NCBI RefSeq assembly: GCF_014201145.1
Contig: NZ_JACHDP010000001.1
Coordinates: 1,674,001 to 1,738,000 of the forward strand
DNA: 64,000 nt
Source: Micromonospora parathelypteridis
GTDB lineage: Bacteria > Actinomycetota > Actinomycetes > Mycobacteriales > Micromonosporaceae
Direction of reading: 5' to 3'
The position numbers were made by a program, and so were the translations under genes. Of the stretch, positions 31,821 to 40,880 are shown piece by piece; position 1 is the stretch's first letter, and each line of letters begins with the position of its first letter. The notes beneath the pieces were generated by a model. It saw only the letters and a list, made by a program, of their open reading frames with translations, did no database searches and was not told where the DNA came from.

Positions 31821-31868
31821 GAGCGTTATACCTGCGAGTCATATTCATGACCCACAGGTATAACGCTC
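31821..31868. repeat. 48-bp nested palindrome, AT-rich
   Basis: A perfect 14-bp inverted repeat (GAGCGTTATACCTG / CAGGTATAACGCTC) surrounds a 20-nt centre that itself contains GTCAT-ATTC-ATGAC. Taken as one 48-bp palindrome, 20 of 24 positions pair. It lies between the stop of the ThuA gene and the kinase fragment. It may be an operator, a transcription end or a dispersed palindromic element of this genus. Confidence 0.75.
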
Positions 31869-31944
31869 ACGGATGACACCGCTCCCCGAGCGCCGCCGTC
31901 GCGGAAGGGTGGGCCGCGACGACGGCCGCTCCCGACTCAGTCGG

Positions 31945-34059
31945 TCAGGGCAGGGTCCACTTCTGGTTGGCCGCGCCGAGGCAGGTCCAGAGGTGCACGA
32001 CGGTGCTGTCCGCCGAGTTGTTACCGGAGACGTCGAGGCACTTGCCCGACGACGTGTTACGCAGGGTGCCGTCGGACTGGGCCGCCCAGTTCTGCGCCCC
32101 GGTGCCGTTGCAGGTCCAGAGCTGGATCTTGGTGCCGTCGGCGGTGCCGCTGCCGGAGACGTCCAGGCACTTGCCGAGCGCCCTGATCGTCGAGCCCGAC
32201 GTCACGGTCCAGGTCTGCGAGGTGCTGCTGTTGCAGGTGTAGAGCTGGATCTGGGTGCCGTCGGCGGTGCCGCCGTTGCGCACGTCCAGACACTTGCCGG
32301 CGAGACCCCTGATCGGACCGACGCCGGGAGTGCCCCCGCTCCCCTTGACCAGGGTGAAGTCGTCCACGTCGAAGAGCCCGGTGCCGCTACCGGTGAAGGT
32401 GAGGTAGAGGTTCTGGGTGCCGGACGGGACGCTGGACAGCGCGGTGGTGACGTTGGCGAAGGTGGTCCAACTGCCGGTGTTCGGCACCGCGACCGAACCG
32501 AGCACCGGGCCGGTTGCCGAGCCCGTACGCACCTGGATGGTGCCACCCGCGCCGCCGGAGACGACCCGGGACGTGAACGAGGTGACCCCGGTCAGGTTCA
32601 CACCGTTGTACGCGGCCCAGTCGCCCGGGTCGATGTAGCCGATGGTCTGCCCACCGTTGGCGCCCGCCTTGGTGAACGGGGTGACGCCGTTGGCCGAGCT
32701 GAACGCCTCGGCCTGGATCGTGGTGTTCCCGGTCGGCGGCGGCGTGGTGCCCAACTCCTTGATCCGGACGTTGCGGAACGAGGCGTCGTCACCGGTGCCG
32801 TGGTTCTGGATGCCGATGTGGCCGGCCAGCGAGCGGACGGGGTTGGTGTTGGTGAAGTCGTTGATCTTCACTCCGTTGAGGAAGATCTGCAGCCGCTCAC
32901 CCTCGACCAGCAGCTCGTAGGTGTTCCACTCCCCCGGCGCGTTCAGCGCCGCGTCGCGGGCCGCGGTGTCGGCGGACTTGAAGGTGTAGACCGACCCGGT
33001 CGTGCGGTCGGCGGCGTCGGTGGCGTCGATCTGGATCTCGTAGCCGTTGTCCACTGCGGACCACGGATCAGTGGACGGCGGGAAGCCGATGAAGATGCCG
33101 GAGTTGTCGTCACCGGCCAGCTTCCAGTCCAGCTTCAACGAGTAGTTGGTGAACTGCTTGGCGTTGTACCAGAACAACCCCATGCCACCCACCGAGGTCA
33201 GGGTGGCGTCGGAGTTGGTGAAGTTGCCCGGGCCCGCCTGCGACCAGCCGCTCGTCGAACCGTTGTAGATCGGGGTGTAGCCGGTCTCGGGCCGGCAGTC
33301 GGCCTTGCTCCGACCGGAGGCGTACCGGATGCCGCCGAGCAGGTGGGACCGGAACGCCGGCTCCGCGTACGACGCCTGGGTGTGCCCGGCGCCGGTGTAG
33401 AAGGACCGGCCACCGTTGTAACTCTTGCACCAGCTCAGCGGGTGGTCGGCGCCCATCCCGCCCCCGGAGTACGACGACTCGTCCAGCGTGGCCAGCACGT
33501 GGGCGGTCGAGCGGGCGTTGGTCCGGTAGTTGTACCACTCGTCGGTGCGGGTCCAGGTCTGCGGCAGGTGCGCGGTCGCCGCCTGTCCCCGGTCCTCCAC
33601 CTTGATGTTGGCCTGCTGGATCGCCGGGTGCGAGGCGAACCACGCGCCCACCAGGTTGCCGTAGAACGGCCAGTCGTACTCGGTGTCGGCGGCCGCGTGC
33701 ACACCCACGTACCCGCGACCGGAGCCGATGTACGACTCGAAGGCGGTCTGCTGGCTGGCGTTGAGCACGTCGCCGGTGGTGTTGAGGAAGACGACCGCCT
33801 CGTACTGGGCGAGGTTGCCGGTGGTGAACGCCGCGGCGTCCTCCGTGGCGGTGACGGTGAAGTTGTTCGCCGCGCCCAGGTCGCGGATGGTCTGGATGCC
33901 GACCGGGATCGCGTCGTGCCGGAATCCGGCGGTCTTGGAGAAGACCAGGACGTCGTACGGTGCGTCGGCGGCGCTGGCCGGGCTGGCCGGGGTGGTGCAG
34001 GCGATGACGGCGAGGGCGGCCAGGGCCGCGCCGAGGACGGGTCGCAGGAGTCTGCGCAT
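31945..34059 (-). CDS. Secreted ThuA - DUF1080 - CBM6 - ricin-B lectin protein
   Basis: About 704 residues. The signal peptide covers residues 1-31 (LGAALAALAVIACTTPASPASA). A ThuA-like domain lies at about 35-260 (YDVLVFSKTAGFRHDAI, YVGVHAAADTEYDWPFYG). A DUF1080 (3-keto-disaccharide hydrolase-like) domain is at about 262-440 (GLFWYNAKQFTNYSLKLDWKL, NGYEIQIDA, GHIGIQNHG). A CBM6 module lies at about 448-585 and a ricin-type beta-trefoil at about 590-704 with three QxW motifs (SQTW, AQNW, NQKW). The role is probably extracellular cleavage of oxidised (3-keto) glycosides bound through the lectin domains. The gene lies 76 nt after the PQQ dehydrogenase gene, separated by a strong hairpin. Confidence 0.88.
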   Translation of the reverse strand: MRRLLRPVLGAALAALAVIACTTPASPASAADAPYDVLVFSKTAGFRHDAIPVGIQTIRDLGAANNFTVTATEDAAAFTTGNLAQYEAVVFLNTTGDVLNASQQTAFESYIGSGRGYVGVHAAADTEYDWPFYGNLVGAWFASHPAIQQANIKVEDRGQAATAHLPQTWTRTDEWYNYRTNARSTAHVLATLDESSYSGGGMGADHPLSWCKSYNGGRSFYTGAGHTQASYAEPAFRSHLLGGIRYASGRSKADCRPETGYTPIYNGSTSGWSQAGPGNFTNSDATLTSVGGMGLFWYNAKQFTNYSLKLDWKLAGDDNSGIFIGFPPSTDPWSAVDNGYEIQIDATDAADRTTGSVYTFKSADTAARDAALNAPGEWNTYELLVEGERLQIFLNGVKINDFTNTNPVRSLAGHIGIQNHGTGDDASFRNVRIKELGTTPPPTGNTTIQAEAFSSANGVTPFTKAGANGGQTIGYIDPGDWAAYNGVNLTGVTSFTSRVVSGGAGGTIQVRTGSATGPVLGSVAVPNTGSWTTFANVTTALSSVPSGTQNLYLTFTGSGTGLFDVDDFTLVKGSGGTPGVGPIRGLAGKCLDVRNGGTADGTQIQLYTCNSSTSQTWTVTSGSTIRALGKCLDVSGSGTADGTKIQLWTCNGTGAQNWAAQSDGTLRNTSSGKCLDVSGNNSADSTVVHLWTCLGAANQKWTLP

Positions 34060-34084
34060 ATCGCTCTCCTAATGACGGTTAGGA

Positions 34085-34124
34085 GGGGCCCCTTGTACAA
34101 CACTAGGCGTCAACAAGGGGCCCC
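34085..34124. terminator. Strong hairpin between the two lectin-tailed genes
   Basis: A perfect 12-bp inverted repeat (GGGGCCCCTTGT / ACAAGGGGCCCC) with a 16-nt loop lies 11 nt past the stop of the PQQ dehydrogenase gene and 26 nt before the ThuA start. It probably ends or attenuates transcription between the genes, so the ThuA gene may have its own expression level. Confidence 0.65.
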
Positions 34125-34134
34125 ACCTCTCAGC

Positions 34135-36987
34135 TCAGGGCAGGATCCACTTTTGGTTGGCGGCGGCGGTGCAGGTCCAGAGGTGGACCACCGTGCTGTC
34201 GGCGGAGCTGTTGCCGGAGACGTCGAGGCACTTGCTGGACGCCACGTTGCGTACCGTGCCGTCGGCTTGCGCGGCCCAGTTCTGCGCCCCGGTCCCGTTG
34301 CAGGTGTAGAGCTGGATCTTGGTGCCGTCGGCGGTGCCGGCACCTGAGACGTCCAGGCACTTGCCCAACGACTTGATCGTGGAGTTCGGGGTGACCGTCC
34401 AGTTCTGCGCCGTACTCCCGTTGCAGGTGTAGATCTGGATCTGCGTGCCGTCGGCGGTGGCACCGTTGCGTACGTCCAGACACTTGCCGCCGAGGCCCCT
34501 GATCGGGCCACCCCCGCCGGTGGGGGTTCCGGTGACGAAGCTGAACGCGTCCAGGTCGTAGAGCGCCCCGGTGCCCGAGCCGGCGAAGGTCAGGTAGAGG
34601 GTGGTCGTGCCGGTCGGCGGGCTGCTGATCGTCCCGGTCACCGTGGCGAACGTTTCCCAGCTGCCGGTCACCGGGACCGTGGCCGAGCCGAGCACCGTGC
34701 CGGTGGCCGAGCCGGCCCGGACCTGGAGGGTGCCACCGGCACCCGCCGAGGAGACCCGGGCGTTGAACGAGGTCACGTTGCCCAGCCGGTACGGCTGGAA
34801 CGCGATCCAGTCGCCGTTGTTGATGTCACCGACGGTCTTGCCGCCCTCGGCCGTGGTCTTGCTGAACACGTTGATCCCGGACGAGGTGCCGTAGAACTCG
34901 GCCTGGCGGTGCCGCGGCGGCAGCGTGTGCTGGGTGTGCGTGGTCAGGCCACCGGCGTCGGTGTACTCGGCGTCGAAGATCGCGAAGATGTTCGCCGCGT
35001 CGTCGTGCTCACCGTCGACCGGGATGGTGATCGAGCCCGAGCAGCCGGTCTGCGAGGTGATCTGGTGCCCGTGCTGGTCGTGCCCGAGCACGTAGGTCAT
35101 CTTGACCTTCGTGCAGTCGATCGTGCCGTCCTCCGGGTCGGTGACCGTGATGCTGAACGGCACCGTGTCGCCGAAGCTGAACAGCTGGCCGTTACCGGGG
35201 TTGTTGATGGTCACCGTGGGCGCGGTGTTGCCGACGCTGATCCGCACACTGCTGCTGCCGGTGGCACCCTGCGGGTCCCGGACCGTCAGGGTGGCGGTGT
35301 AGCTGCCGTTGGCGGTGTAGGTCTTCGTCGGGTTGGCCGCGGTCGAGGTGGTCCCGTCTCCGAAGGCCCACGAGTACGTCAGCGCACCCCCCTCGGGGTC
35401 GGACGAGCCGGCGGAGGAGAAGGTCACCGCGAGCGGGGCCGCACCGGAGGTCCGGTTGGCGCTGGCCACCGCGGTCGGCGCCCGGTTGCCGCCGCCGACG
35501 TAGTCGAAGCGGTAGAGCGCCGAGTTGGCGTCACCGTTGAAGTAGCCGGTGCCGTAGTCGAGCACGTAGTACGCGCCGTCCGGGCCGAACGCCGAGTCCA
35601 TCACCTGCTTGCCGACCCAGGGGAAGGTGTCGATGGTGCCCCGGGAGCCGTCCGAGTTGACGTGGATCGGCTTGATCCAGCCGCGGCCGAACTCGGTGGC
35701 GAAGAACTGCCCGTCGAAGGACTGCGGGAACTTGGTGGTGGAGGTCGACGAGGCGTTGTACCGGTAGACCGGGCCGCCCATCGGGGACTCGGAGCCGCCG
35801 CCGAACTCGGTCGGGGTGCCGGCGTCGCCGGCGTACCGGATCCAGGCCGGCTGGGCCGGCGGCAGGGTGGTCCGGCCGGTGTTGCGGAACGAGTTGTTGG
35901 TCGGCCCACCGCCGCAGTTGTACTTCGCACCGCCGGTGTTGGCGGCGAAGTCCCACTCGTTGTACGTCTCGGTGGAGGTGTTGGTGCCGGTGCAGTACGG
36001 CCAGCCGTAGTTGCCCGGCGCGGCGACCCGGTTGAACTCGACCTGGCCGGACGGCCCACGGGTGGCGCTGGTGGTGCCCGCGTCCGGCCCGTAGTCACCG
36101 ACGTAGACAACCCCGGTGGCCTTGTCCACGCTGATCCGGAACGGGTTGCGGAACCCCATCGCGTAGATCTCCGGGCGCGTCTGGGCCGTGCCGGGCGCGA
36201 ACAGGTTGCCCGACGGGATGGAGTACGTCCCGTTCGCGTTCACCTTGATCCGCAGGATCTTGCCGCGCAGGTCGTTGGTGTTGCCGGCGCTGCGCTGTGC
36301 GTCGTACGCGGGGTTGCGGTTGGTCCGCTCGTCCAGGGGTGAGTAGCCGGACGACTCGAACGGGTTGGTGTCGTCGCCGGTGGACAGGTAGAGGTTGCCG
36401 GCGGCGTCGAAGTCGATGTCCCCGCCGACGTGGCAGCAGACGCCACGGCTGGCCGGTACGTCGAGCACGTCGACCTTGCTCGCCTGGTTGACCGTGAAGT
36501 CGGCGTTGAGGGTGAACCGGGAGAGCCGGTTGACGCCGTTCCAGGCGGAGAAGTCGGTGCCGGTGGCCGGCGCGTCGCCGCCGGGGGTGGAGAGCGGCGG
36601 GGCGTAGTAGAGGTAGATCTGCCGGTTGCTGGCGAAGCCCGGGTCGACGCCGACGCCCTGCAACCCCTCCTCGTCGTGCGTGTAGACCGACAGGGTGCCG
36701 ATCACGGAGGTGGTGCCGTTGGCGTCGGTGCGGCGCAGGGTGCCGTTGCGGGCGGTGTGCAGGACCGAGCGGTCCGGCAGCACGGCTAGCGACATCGGCT
36801 CACCCATGTCGTTCACGCCACGGGCGAGCTCGACCTGCTGGAAGTCGCTGGCGACGATCGTGTGCGCCTGCGCGGGGGTCGAGCCGGCGCCGAGTGCGAC
36901 CGTGCCGGCCGCGGCAACCAGCAACACTGCCGATCCAGCCGAGAACCATCGTCGGGATCGATGTTTGGGAGCGTCCTTCATGGACAT
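34135..36987 (-). CDS. Secreted PQQ-dependent sugar dehydrogenase - PKD - CBM6 - ricin-B lectin protein
   Basis: About 950 residues. A signal peptide covers about 1-41 (SRRWFSAGSAVLLVAAAGTV, cleavage after PAQA). A glucose/sorbosone dehydrogenase beta-propeller is at about 45-455: GLQGVGVDPGFASNRQIYLYY, CCHVGGDIDFDAAGNLYLSTGDD, GKILRIKVNANG, IYAMGFRNPFRISVD, VYVGDYGPDAG. A PKD domain lies at about 465-550 (YSWAFGDGTTSTAANPTKTY), then a beta-rich linker, CBM6 at about 690-820 and a ricin-B trefoil at about 830-950 (AQNW, AQNW, NQKW). It oxidises sugars outside the cell. Its promoter shares its layout with the ROK/ABC operon (37111-37151). Confidence 0.9.
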   Translation of the reverse strand: MSMKDAPKHRSRRWFSAGSAVLLVAAAGTVALGAGSTPAQAHTIVASDFQQVELARGVNDMGEPMSLAVLPDRSVLHTARNGTLRRTDANGTTSVIGTLSVYTHDEEGLQGVGVDPGFASNRQIYLYYAPPLSTPGGDAPATGTDFSAWNGVNRLSRFTLNADFTVNQASKVDVLDVPASRGVCCHVGGDIDFDAAGNLYLSTGDDTNPFESSGYSPLDERTNRNPAYDAQRSAGNTNDLRGKILRIKVNANGTYSIPSGNLFAPGTAQTRPEIYAMGFRNPFRISVDKATGVVYVGDYGPDAGTTSATRGPSGQVEFNRVAAPGNYGWPYCTGTNTSTETYNEWDFAANTGGAKYNCGGGPTNNSFRNTGRTTLPPAQPAWIRYAGDAGTPTEFGGGSESPMGGPVYRYNASSTSTTKFPQSFDGQFFATEFGRGWIKPIHVNSDGSRGTIDTFPWVGKQVMDSAFGPDGAYYVLDYGTGYFNGDANSALYRFDYVGGGNRAPTAVASANRTSGAAPLAVTFSSAGSSDPEGGALTYSWAFGDGTTSTAANPTKTYTANGSYTATLTVRDPQGATGSSSVRISVGNTAPTVTINNPGNGQLFSFGDTVPFSITVTDPEDGTIDCTKVKMTYVLGHDQHGHQITSQTGCSGSITIPVDGEHDDAANIFAIFDAEYTDAGGLTTHTQHTLPPRHRQAEFYGTSSGINVFSKTTAEGGKTVGDINNGDWIAFQPYRLGNVTSFNARVSSAGAGGTLQVRAGSATGTVLGSATVPVTGSWETFATVTGTISSPPTGTTTLYLTFAGSGTGALYDLDAFSFVTGTPTGGGGPIRGLGGKCLDVRNGATADGTQIQIYTCNGSTAQNWTVTPNSTIKSLGKCLDVSGAGTADGTKIQLYTCNGTGAQNWAAQADGTVRNVASSKCLDVSGNSSADSTVVHLWTCTAAANQKWILP

Positions 36988-37110
36988 GTGTGCTGCCCCT
37001 TCCTGACGAATGACTGCCAGGCGGGCGCGCGCCGTCGCGCCGGATGCCGAGCGGTGATGGTGGGGGTCGTGGGTTACCGCGCCGCCGGTTCACCTCGACG
37101 AAACATTGTC

Positions 37111-37151
37111 GTGTTGGTCACGACACTAAGTTAGGAGTTTCAATGTGTCCA
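37111..37151 (-). promoter_or_regulatory. Promoter with operator-like split palindrome, PQQ dehydrogenase gene
   Basis: On the minus strand, TGGACA (-35, 37146-37151), 17 nt, then TAGTGT (-10, 37123-37128). The plus-strand motif GTGTTG-N4-CGACAC (37111-37126) overlaps the -10. The same motif, -35 and near-identical -10 occur before the ROK gene at 52302-52345. Just outside, TGTCGTG/CACGACA (37107-37125) is a perfect palindrome. The expected leader is about 130 nt. Confidence 0.65.
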
Positions 37152-37174
37152 TACCTTCCGGCGATTCAGCATCA

Positions 37175-37198
37175 ACTTTCGTCGATCTGATCGAAAGT
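37175..37198. promoter_or_regulatory. Upstream inverted repeat ACTTTCG-N10-CGAAAGT
   Basis: Perfect 7-bp arms, 64 nt upstream of the -10 operator motif. A comparable repeat (CTTTTGT-N8-ACAAAAG) sits 68 nt upstream of the same motif before the ROK gene. It is a possible second regulator or looping site. Confidence 0.5.
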
Positions 37199-37204
37199 CG
37201 CCGA

Positions 37205-38272
37205 TCAGGCGTGGCGATCGATCGCCTGTCCGGCCAGCGCGACAAGCGCCGAGCGGGCCTCGTCGGCCACCATGGCGCTCTGCAACGCGGCGAGCGCGGC
37301 CTCGGTCCGGACCCGAATCATCTGCTCGATCCGCTCCAGGGCACCGGTCACCTCGATGATCGCGCGCAGCTCCGCCGCGCCGTCGGCGTCCAGGGCCGGG
37401 TTGCCGAACAGCTCCCGCAACCGGATGGTCTGCGAACGGTCTGCGGCACTGCGGGCCAGCGCCATCATCACCGTGGGCTTGCCCTCCCGCAGGTCGTCCA
37501 GGACCGACTTGCCGGTGACCGCCGGGTCCCCGAAGACACCCAGCACGTCGTCGCGGAGCTGGAACGCGTCGCCCAACGGGTCGCCGAACTCGCCCAGCGC
37601 GGCGATCAGCTCCGGCCCGGCGCCGGCCAGCGCCGCCCCGATCTGCAGCGGCCGGGTCACCGTGTACCGGGCGGCCTTCATCCGGATCACGGTCAGCGCG
37701 CTGGCCACCGAGCCGTCACCCACGCCCGAGACCAGATCCAGGTACTCCCCCGCGATCACCTCGGTACGCATCAGCGCGAACACGCCGTAGCCCCGGTGCA
37801 CCTGCTCGGTGCTCAGCCCACACTCGTGGAACATCTGATCCGACCAGGCGGCGCAGAGGTCCCCGCAGAGCAGCGCGGTGTTGCGGCCGTACGCCTCCGG
37901 GTCGCCGCGCCACGACGAACGGGCGTGCAGGTCGGCGAAGAGCCGGTGCACCGACGGCTCACCCCGCCGGCGGTCACTGCCGTCCAGGATGTCGTCGTGG
38001 ATCAGCGCGAACGCGTGGAACAACTCCAGGGCCGCCGCGGCCACCACGATCGGGGTGCCGTCGGGAGCCCCCGCGCCGCGCCAGCCCCAGTAGCAGAACA
38101 GCGGGCGTAACCGCTTTCCGCCGGCCAGCACGAACCGTTGCAGCGCGGTGAAGACGCCGCGCGGCGCGCCGTCCGGCCAGTCCGGGCCCTGCCGCTCGAG
38201 GAACCCGGCCAGCTCCGCGTCGAAGCGCGCCCGCAGCCCGCTCGCGTCGGTGGGCGCGACGGTAACTGTCAT
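37205..38272 (-). CDS. Polyprenyl (geranylgeranyl-type) diphosphate synthase
   Basis: About 355 residues, the last gene of the eight-gene ebo-like operon; its ATG overlaps the phosphodiesterase stop by 4 nt. The first Asp-rich motif is ALIHDDILDGSDRRRG (FARM) and the second is QLRDDVLGVFGD (SARM), with GGKRLRPLFCYWG and GKPTVMMALA also present. It condenses isopentenyl diphosphate with allylic diphosphates. The product length is not certain. Its presence beside a UbiA gene suggests it supplies the prenyl donor. Confidence 0.92.
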   Translation of the reverse strand: MTVTVAPTDASGLRARFDAELAGFLERQGPDWPDGAPRGVFTALQRFVLAGGKRLRPLFCYWGWRGAGAPDGTPIVVAAAALELFHAFALIHDDILDGSDRRRGEPSVHRLFADLHARSSWRGDPEAYGRNTALLCGDLCAAWSDQMFHECGLSTEQVHRGYGVFALMRTEVIAGEYLDLVSGVGDGSVASALTVIRMKAARYTVTRPLQIGAALAGAGPELIAALGEFGDPLGDAFQLRDDVLGVFGDPAVTGKSVLDDLREGKPTVMMALARSAADRSQTIRLRELFGNPALDADGAAELRAIIEVTGALERIEQMIRVRTEAALAALQSAMVADEARSALVALAGQAIDRHA

Positions 38273-39684
38273 GCCCCCTCCCCCGACCCGTCCGTACCGC
38301 CGGCGCCCAGCCCGGCCAGTTCCAGCAGCAGCGCCTTGACGTCGGTGGCCGCGATCCGGTCCCGGGCGGCGCTCGGGTCGGAGCAGAGCAGCACCGGAGC
38401 GTCCGCCGGGTCGTCCGGCAGCCGTCCGTGCGAGCCGCGCACCGCCTGCGCGCCGGCGTCCAGGCCGACCGCGCTCATCAGGTAGCGCATACCGAGCTTC
38501 TTGCGGGCCAGGGCGACCCCGGCACGAGCCTTCGCGGCACCGGGGTTGGCCGGATCGAAGAACAGCTCCGCCGGGTCGTAACCCGGCTTCCGATGAATTT
38601 CCACGAGCCGGGCGAAGTCCGGCGCTCGGGCGTCGTCCAGCCAGTAGTAGTACGTGAACCAGGCGTCCGGCTCGGCCACCAACACCAGCTCACCGGCGCG
38701 CGGATGGTCCAACCCGTAGGCGGCCTTGCCGTCGGCGTCGAGAACCTCGGCCACCCCGGGCAGGCCGGCGCAGAGCTTCGCCACCGCGGGCACGTCGGCC
38801 GGGTCCCGGACGTAGACGTGGGCGACCTGGTGGTCGGCGACCGCGAACGCCCTCGACGTCCACGGGTCGAGGTATTCCATGCCGGCCTGGGTGTGCACCC
38901 GCAGCAGCCCTTCGGCGCGCAGCAGCCGATTGACGTCCACCGGTCGGGACACGTCGGTGATGCCGTACTCCGACAGCACCACCACGGTGGCGTCCCGGGC
39001 CCGGGCGGCGTCCAGCAGCGGCCCGAGCACCGCGTCCAACTCGGCTGCCGCGGCGGCGGCCTGGGCCGACGACGGGCCGAACCGTTGCAGGTCGTAGTCC
39101 AGGTGCGGGACGTAGACCAGGGTGAGGTCGGGTGACACGTCGGCCAGGATCTGCTCGGCCGCCTGGCAGATCCACCGCGACGACGGCAGCCCGGCGGTCG
39201 GCCCCCAGTAGGTGAACAGCGGGAAGGTGCCCAGCCGGCCGGTGAGCGCGTCGTGCAGCTCCGGCGGGTCGGTGTAGCAGTCCGGCTCCTTGCGCCCGTC
39301 GGCGTAGTACACGGGGCGTGGGGTGACCGTCCAGTTGACGTCCGCGCCCATCGCGTACCACCAGCAGACGTTGGCGACGGTGTAGCCGGGCTCGGCCCGA
39401 CGGGCCGCCTGCCAGAGCTTGTCCCCGCCGACCAGCGCGTTGTGCTGCCGCCACAGCATCACCTCGCCCAGCTCCCGGAAATACCACCCGTTGCCGACGA
39501 TCCCGTGCCCGCTGGGCGGCTCGCCGGTGAGGAAGGTGGACTGCACCGAGCAGGTCACCGCGGGCAGCACCGTGCCCAGCTCGGCCCGGAAGCCGCCGTC
39601 GGCGACCCCCCGCAGTCGAGGCATGTGCGCCAGTAGTCGGGGCGTCAACCCCACCACGTCGAGCACCACCAGTCGCCGGCTCAT
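38269..39684 (-). CDS. Alkaline-phosphatase-superfamily nucleotide pyrophosphatase/phosphodiesterase
   Basis: About 471 residues. The metal and nucleophile region is VVLDVVGLTPRLL...PAVTCSVQSTFLTGEPPSGHGIVGNGWYF, where the Thr/Ser in TCSVQ is the usual nucleophile position. Further metal ligands are in YVPHLDYDLQRFG, VVLSEYGI and VRGSHGRLPDDP. The family hydrolyses phosphodiesters or nucleotide sugars. ATGA overlaps tie it to the genes on both sides. In ebo-like clusters such enzymes are recurrent members; the substrate is unknown. Confidence 0.88.
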   Translation of the reverse strand: MSRRLVVLDVVGLTPRLLAHMPRLRGVADGGFRAELGTVLPAVTCSVQSTFLTGEPPSGHGIVGNGWYFRELGEVMLWRQHNALVGGDKLWQAARRAEPGYTVANVCWWYAMGADVNWTVTPRPVYYADGRKEPDCYTDPPELHDALTGRLGTFPLFTYWGPTAGLPSSRWICQAAEQILADVSPDLTLVYVPHLDYDLQRFGPSSAQAAAAAAELDAVLGPLLDAARARDATVVVLSEYGITDVSRPVDVNRLLRAEGLLRVHTQAGMEYLDPWTSRAFAVADHQVAHVYVRDPADVPAVAKLCAGLPGVAEVLDADGKAAYGLDHPRAGELVLVAEPDAWFTYYYWLDDARAPDFARLVEIHRKPGYDPAELFFDPANPGAAKARAGVALARKKLGMRYLMSAVGLDAGAQAVRGSHGRLPDDPADAPVLLCSDPSAARDRIAATDVKALLLELAGLGAGGTDGSGEGA

Positions 39685-40880
39685 CGCGTCACCCCCGCAG
39701 TCACGTTCTGCTCCGCAGTCAGACCCAGGCCGACCAGCTCGTCGCGGGCGAAGGCCAGCTCGGCGGCGATGCCGGCGGCCAACTCCGCGTCGGTGCCGGG
39801 CCGCCGTGCGGCCGGCAGCACCCCCCAGGTGTACGTCTCGACGTCCAGGTGGTCGCAGCCGGCGGTCGGGCCGTCGAAGAGCGCGGCCAGGGCGGTGCGC
39901 AGCACGGGCAGGGTGGAGCCGAGCGGCTCCTCGGGTGGGGCGTGCAGGGGCACGTGGTAGTGCACCCGCCACGGGCCGGGCAGCGCCCGATCCAGCGCCT
40001 CGTCCAGGTCGTCGGCCGCGTACGCCGGGTCGGCCGGGTCGGCCAGCCCCGCGCACCCGGCGCCCCGGGTCTGGTGCAGGAAGCGTGGCTCCACCCAGCG
40101 GCGCAACGCCTCGGCCCCACTCTCCGGGTCGGCCGCCTCGACGGCGGCGGAGACCTGCACCTTCACCACGGGCAGCCCGGCCGCCCGCAGTCGTTCCAGT
40201 GCCTCGGTGGGCTCCTCCCAGGCGCACGCCAGGTGGGCCAGGTCGAGACAGACGCCCAACCGCTCGGTGTCCACGCCGGACAGCAGCTCGGCGGCCTGTC
40301 CGGTGCTCTCCACGACGCAGCCGGGCTCGGGTTCGAAGGCGACCCGCACTACCCGGCCGGTGTCCCGCTGCACCGCGGCCAGGCCGGCGGCCAGTTGGTC
40401 CAGCCGGCGTCGGGCCGCGTCGGCCCGATCGGCGTCCCACGGCTGCCGCCAGGCCAGCGGCAGCGTGGAGATCGAGCCCCGGGCGGCGTCGTCGGGCAGC
40501 AGGTCGGCGAGCACCCGGGCCAGATCCAGCGTGTACGTCAGGCGCTGCTCGGTGGTCCAGTCCGGGTGGTACACGTCCTGCTTGACCACGGGGGCCTGGA
40601 AGGCCGCGTACGGGAAGCCATTGAGGGTGACCACCTCCAGCCCGCGCGCGTCCAGCTCGGTGCGCAACCGACGGCGTAGCGTCGGGTCGGCGGCCAGCTC
40701 GGCGGCGACCGGGGCGGCCAGCCACAGGCCGAGCCCGAGCAGGTCACTGCCGAGCGCCTCACGGACCGGCACGGCGTAGGTGTCCAGTTGACCGAGGATG
40801 CCGGCGAGGTCCTCGGCGGGGTGCACGTTGGTGCAGTAGCCGAGGTGGACGGTGTCGCCGCCACCGTGTCGCAGCCGCAT
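39681..40880 (-). CDS. eboE: EboE-like metabolite traffic protein (TIM barrel)
   Basis: About 399 residues starting MRLRHGGGDTVHLGYCTNVHPAEDL. It is a xylose-isomerase-like barrel, with TLNGFPYAAFQAPVVKQDVYHPDWTTEQRL, VAFEPEPGCVVESTG, GVCLDLAHLACAWEEP, VKVQVSAAVEAAD and HYHVPLHAPPEEPLGST. This combination is characteristic of the EboE proteins of ebo/edb clusters. The start shares a single base with the TatD-like stop (TGATG), so translation is coupled. In the known clusters the set moves or processes a precursor across the membrane; what it handles here is unknown. Confidence 0.85.
   Translation of the reverse strand: MRLRHGGGDTVHLGYCTNVHPAEDLAGILGQLDTYAVPVREALGSDLLGLGLWLAAPVAAELAADPTLRRRLRTELDARGLEVVTLNGFPYAAFQAPVVKQDVYHPDWTTEQRLTYTLDLARVLADLLPDDAARGSISTLPLAWRQPWDADRADAARRRLDQLAAGLAAVQRDTGRVVRVAFEPEPGCVVESTGQAAELLSGVDTERLGVCLDLAHLACAWEEPTEALERLRAAGLPVVKVQVSAAVEAADPESGAEALRRWVEPRFLHQTRGAGCAGLADPADPAYAADDLDEALDRALPGPWRVHYHVPLHAPPEEPLGSTLPVLRTALAALFDGPTAGCDHLDVETYTWGVLPAARRPGTDAELAAGIAAELAFARDELVGLGLTAEQNVTAGVTR

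Noticed and set aside
31873..34347. 824-codon open frame on the plus strand
   Set aside because: It is antisense to the ThuA/DUF1080/lectin gene, and its Val/Gly/Arg-rich translation is typical of shadows.
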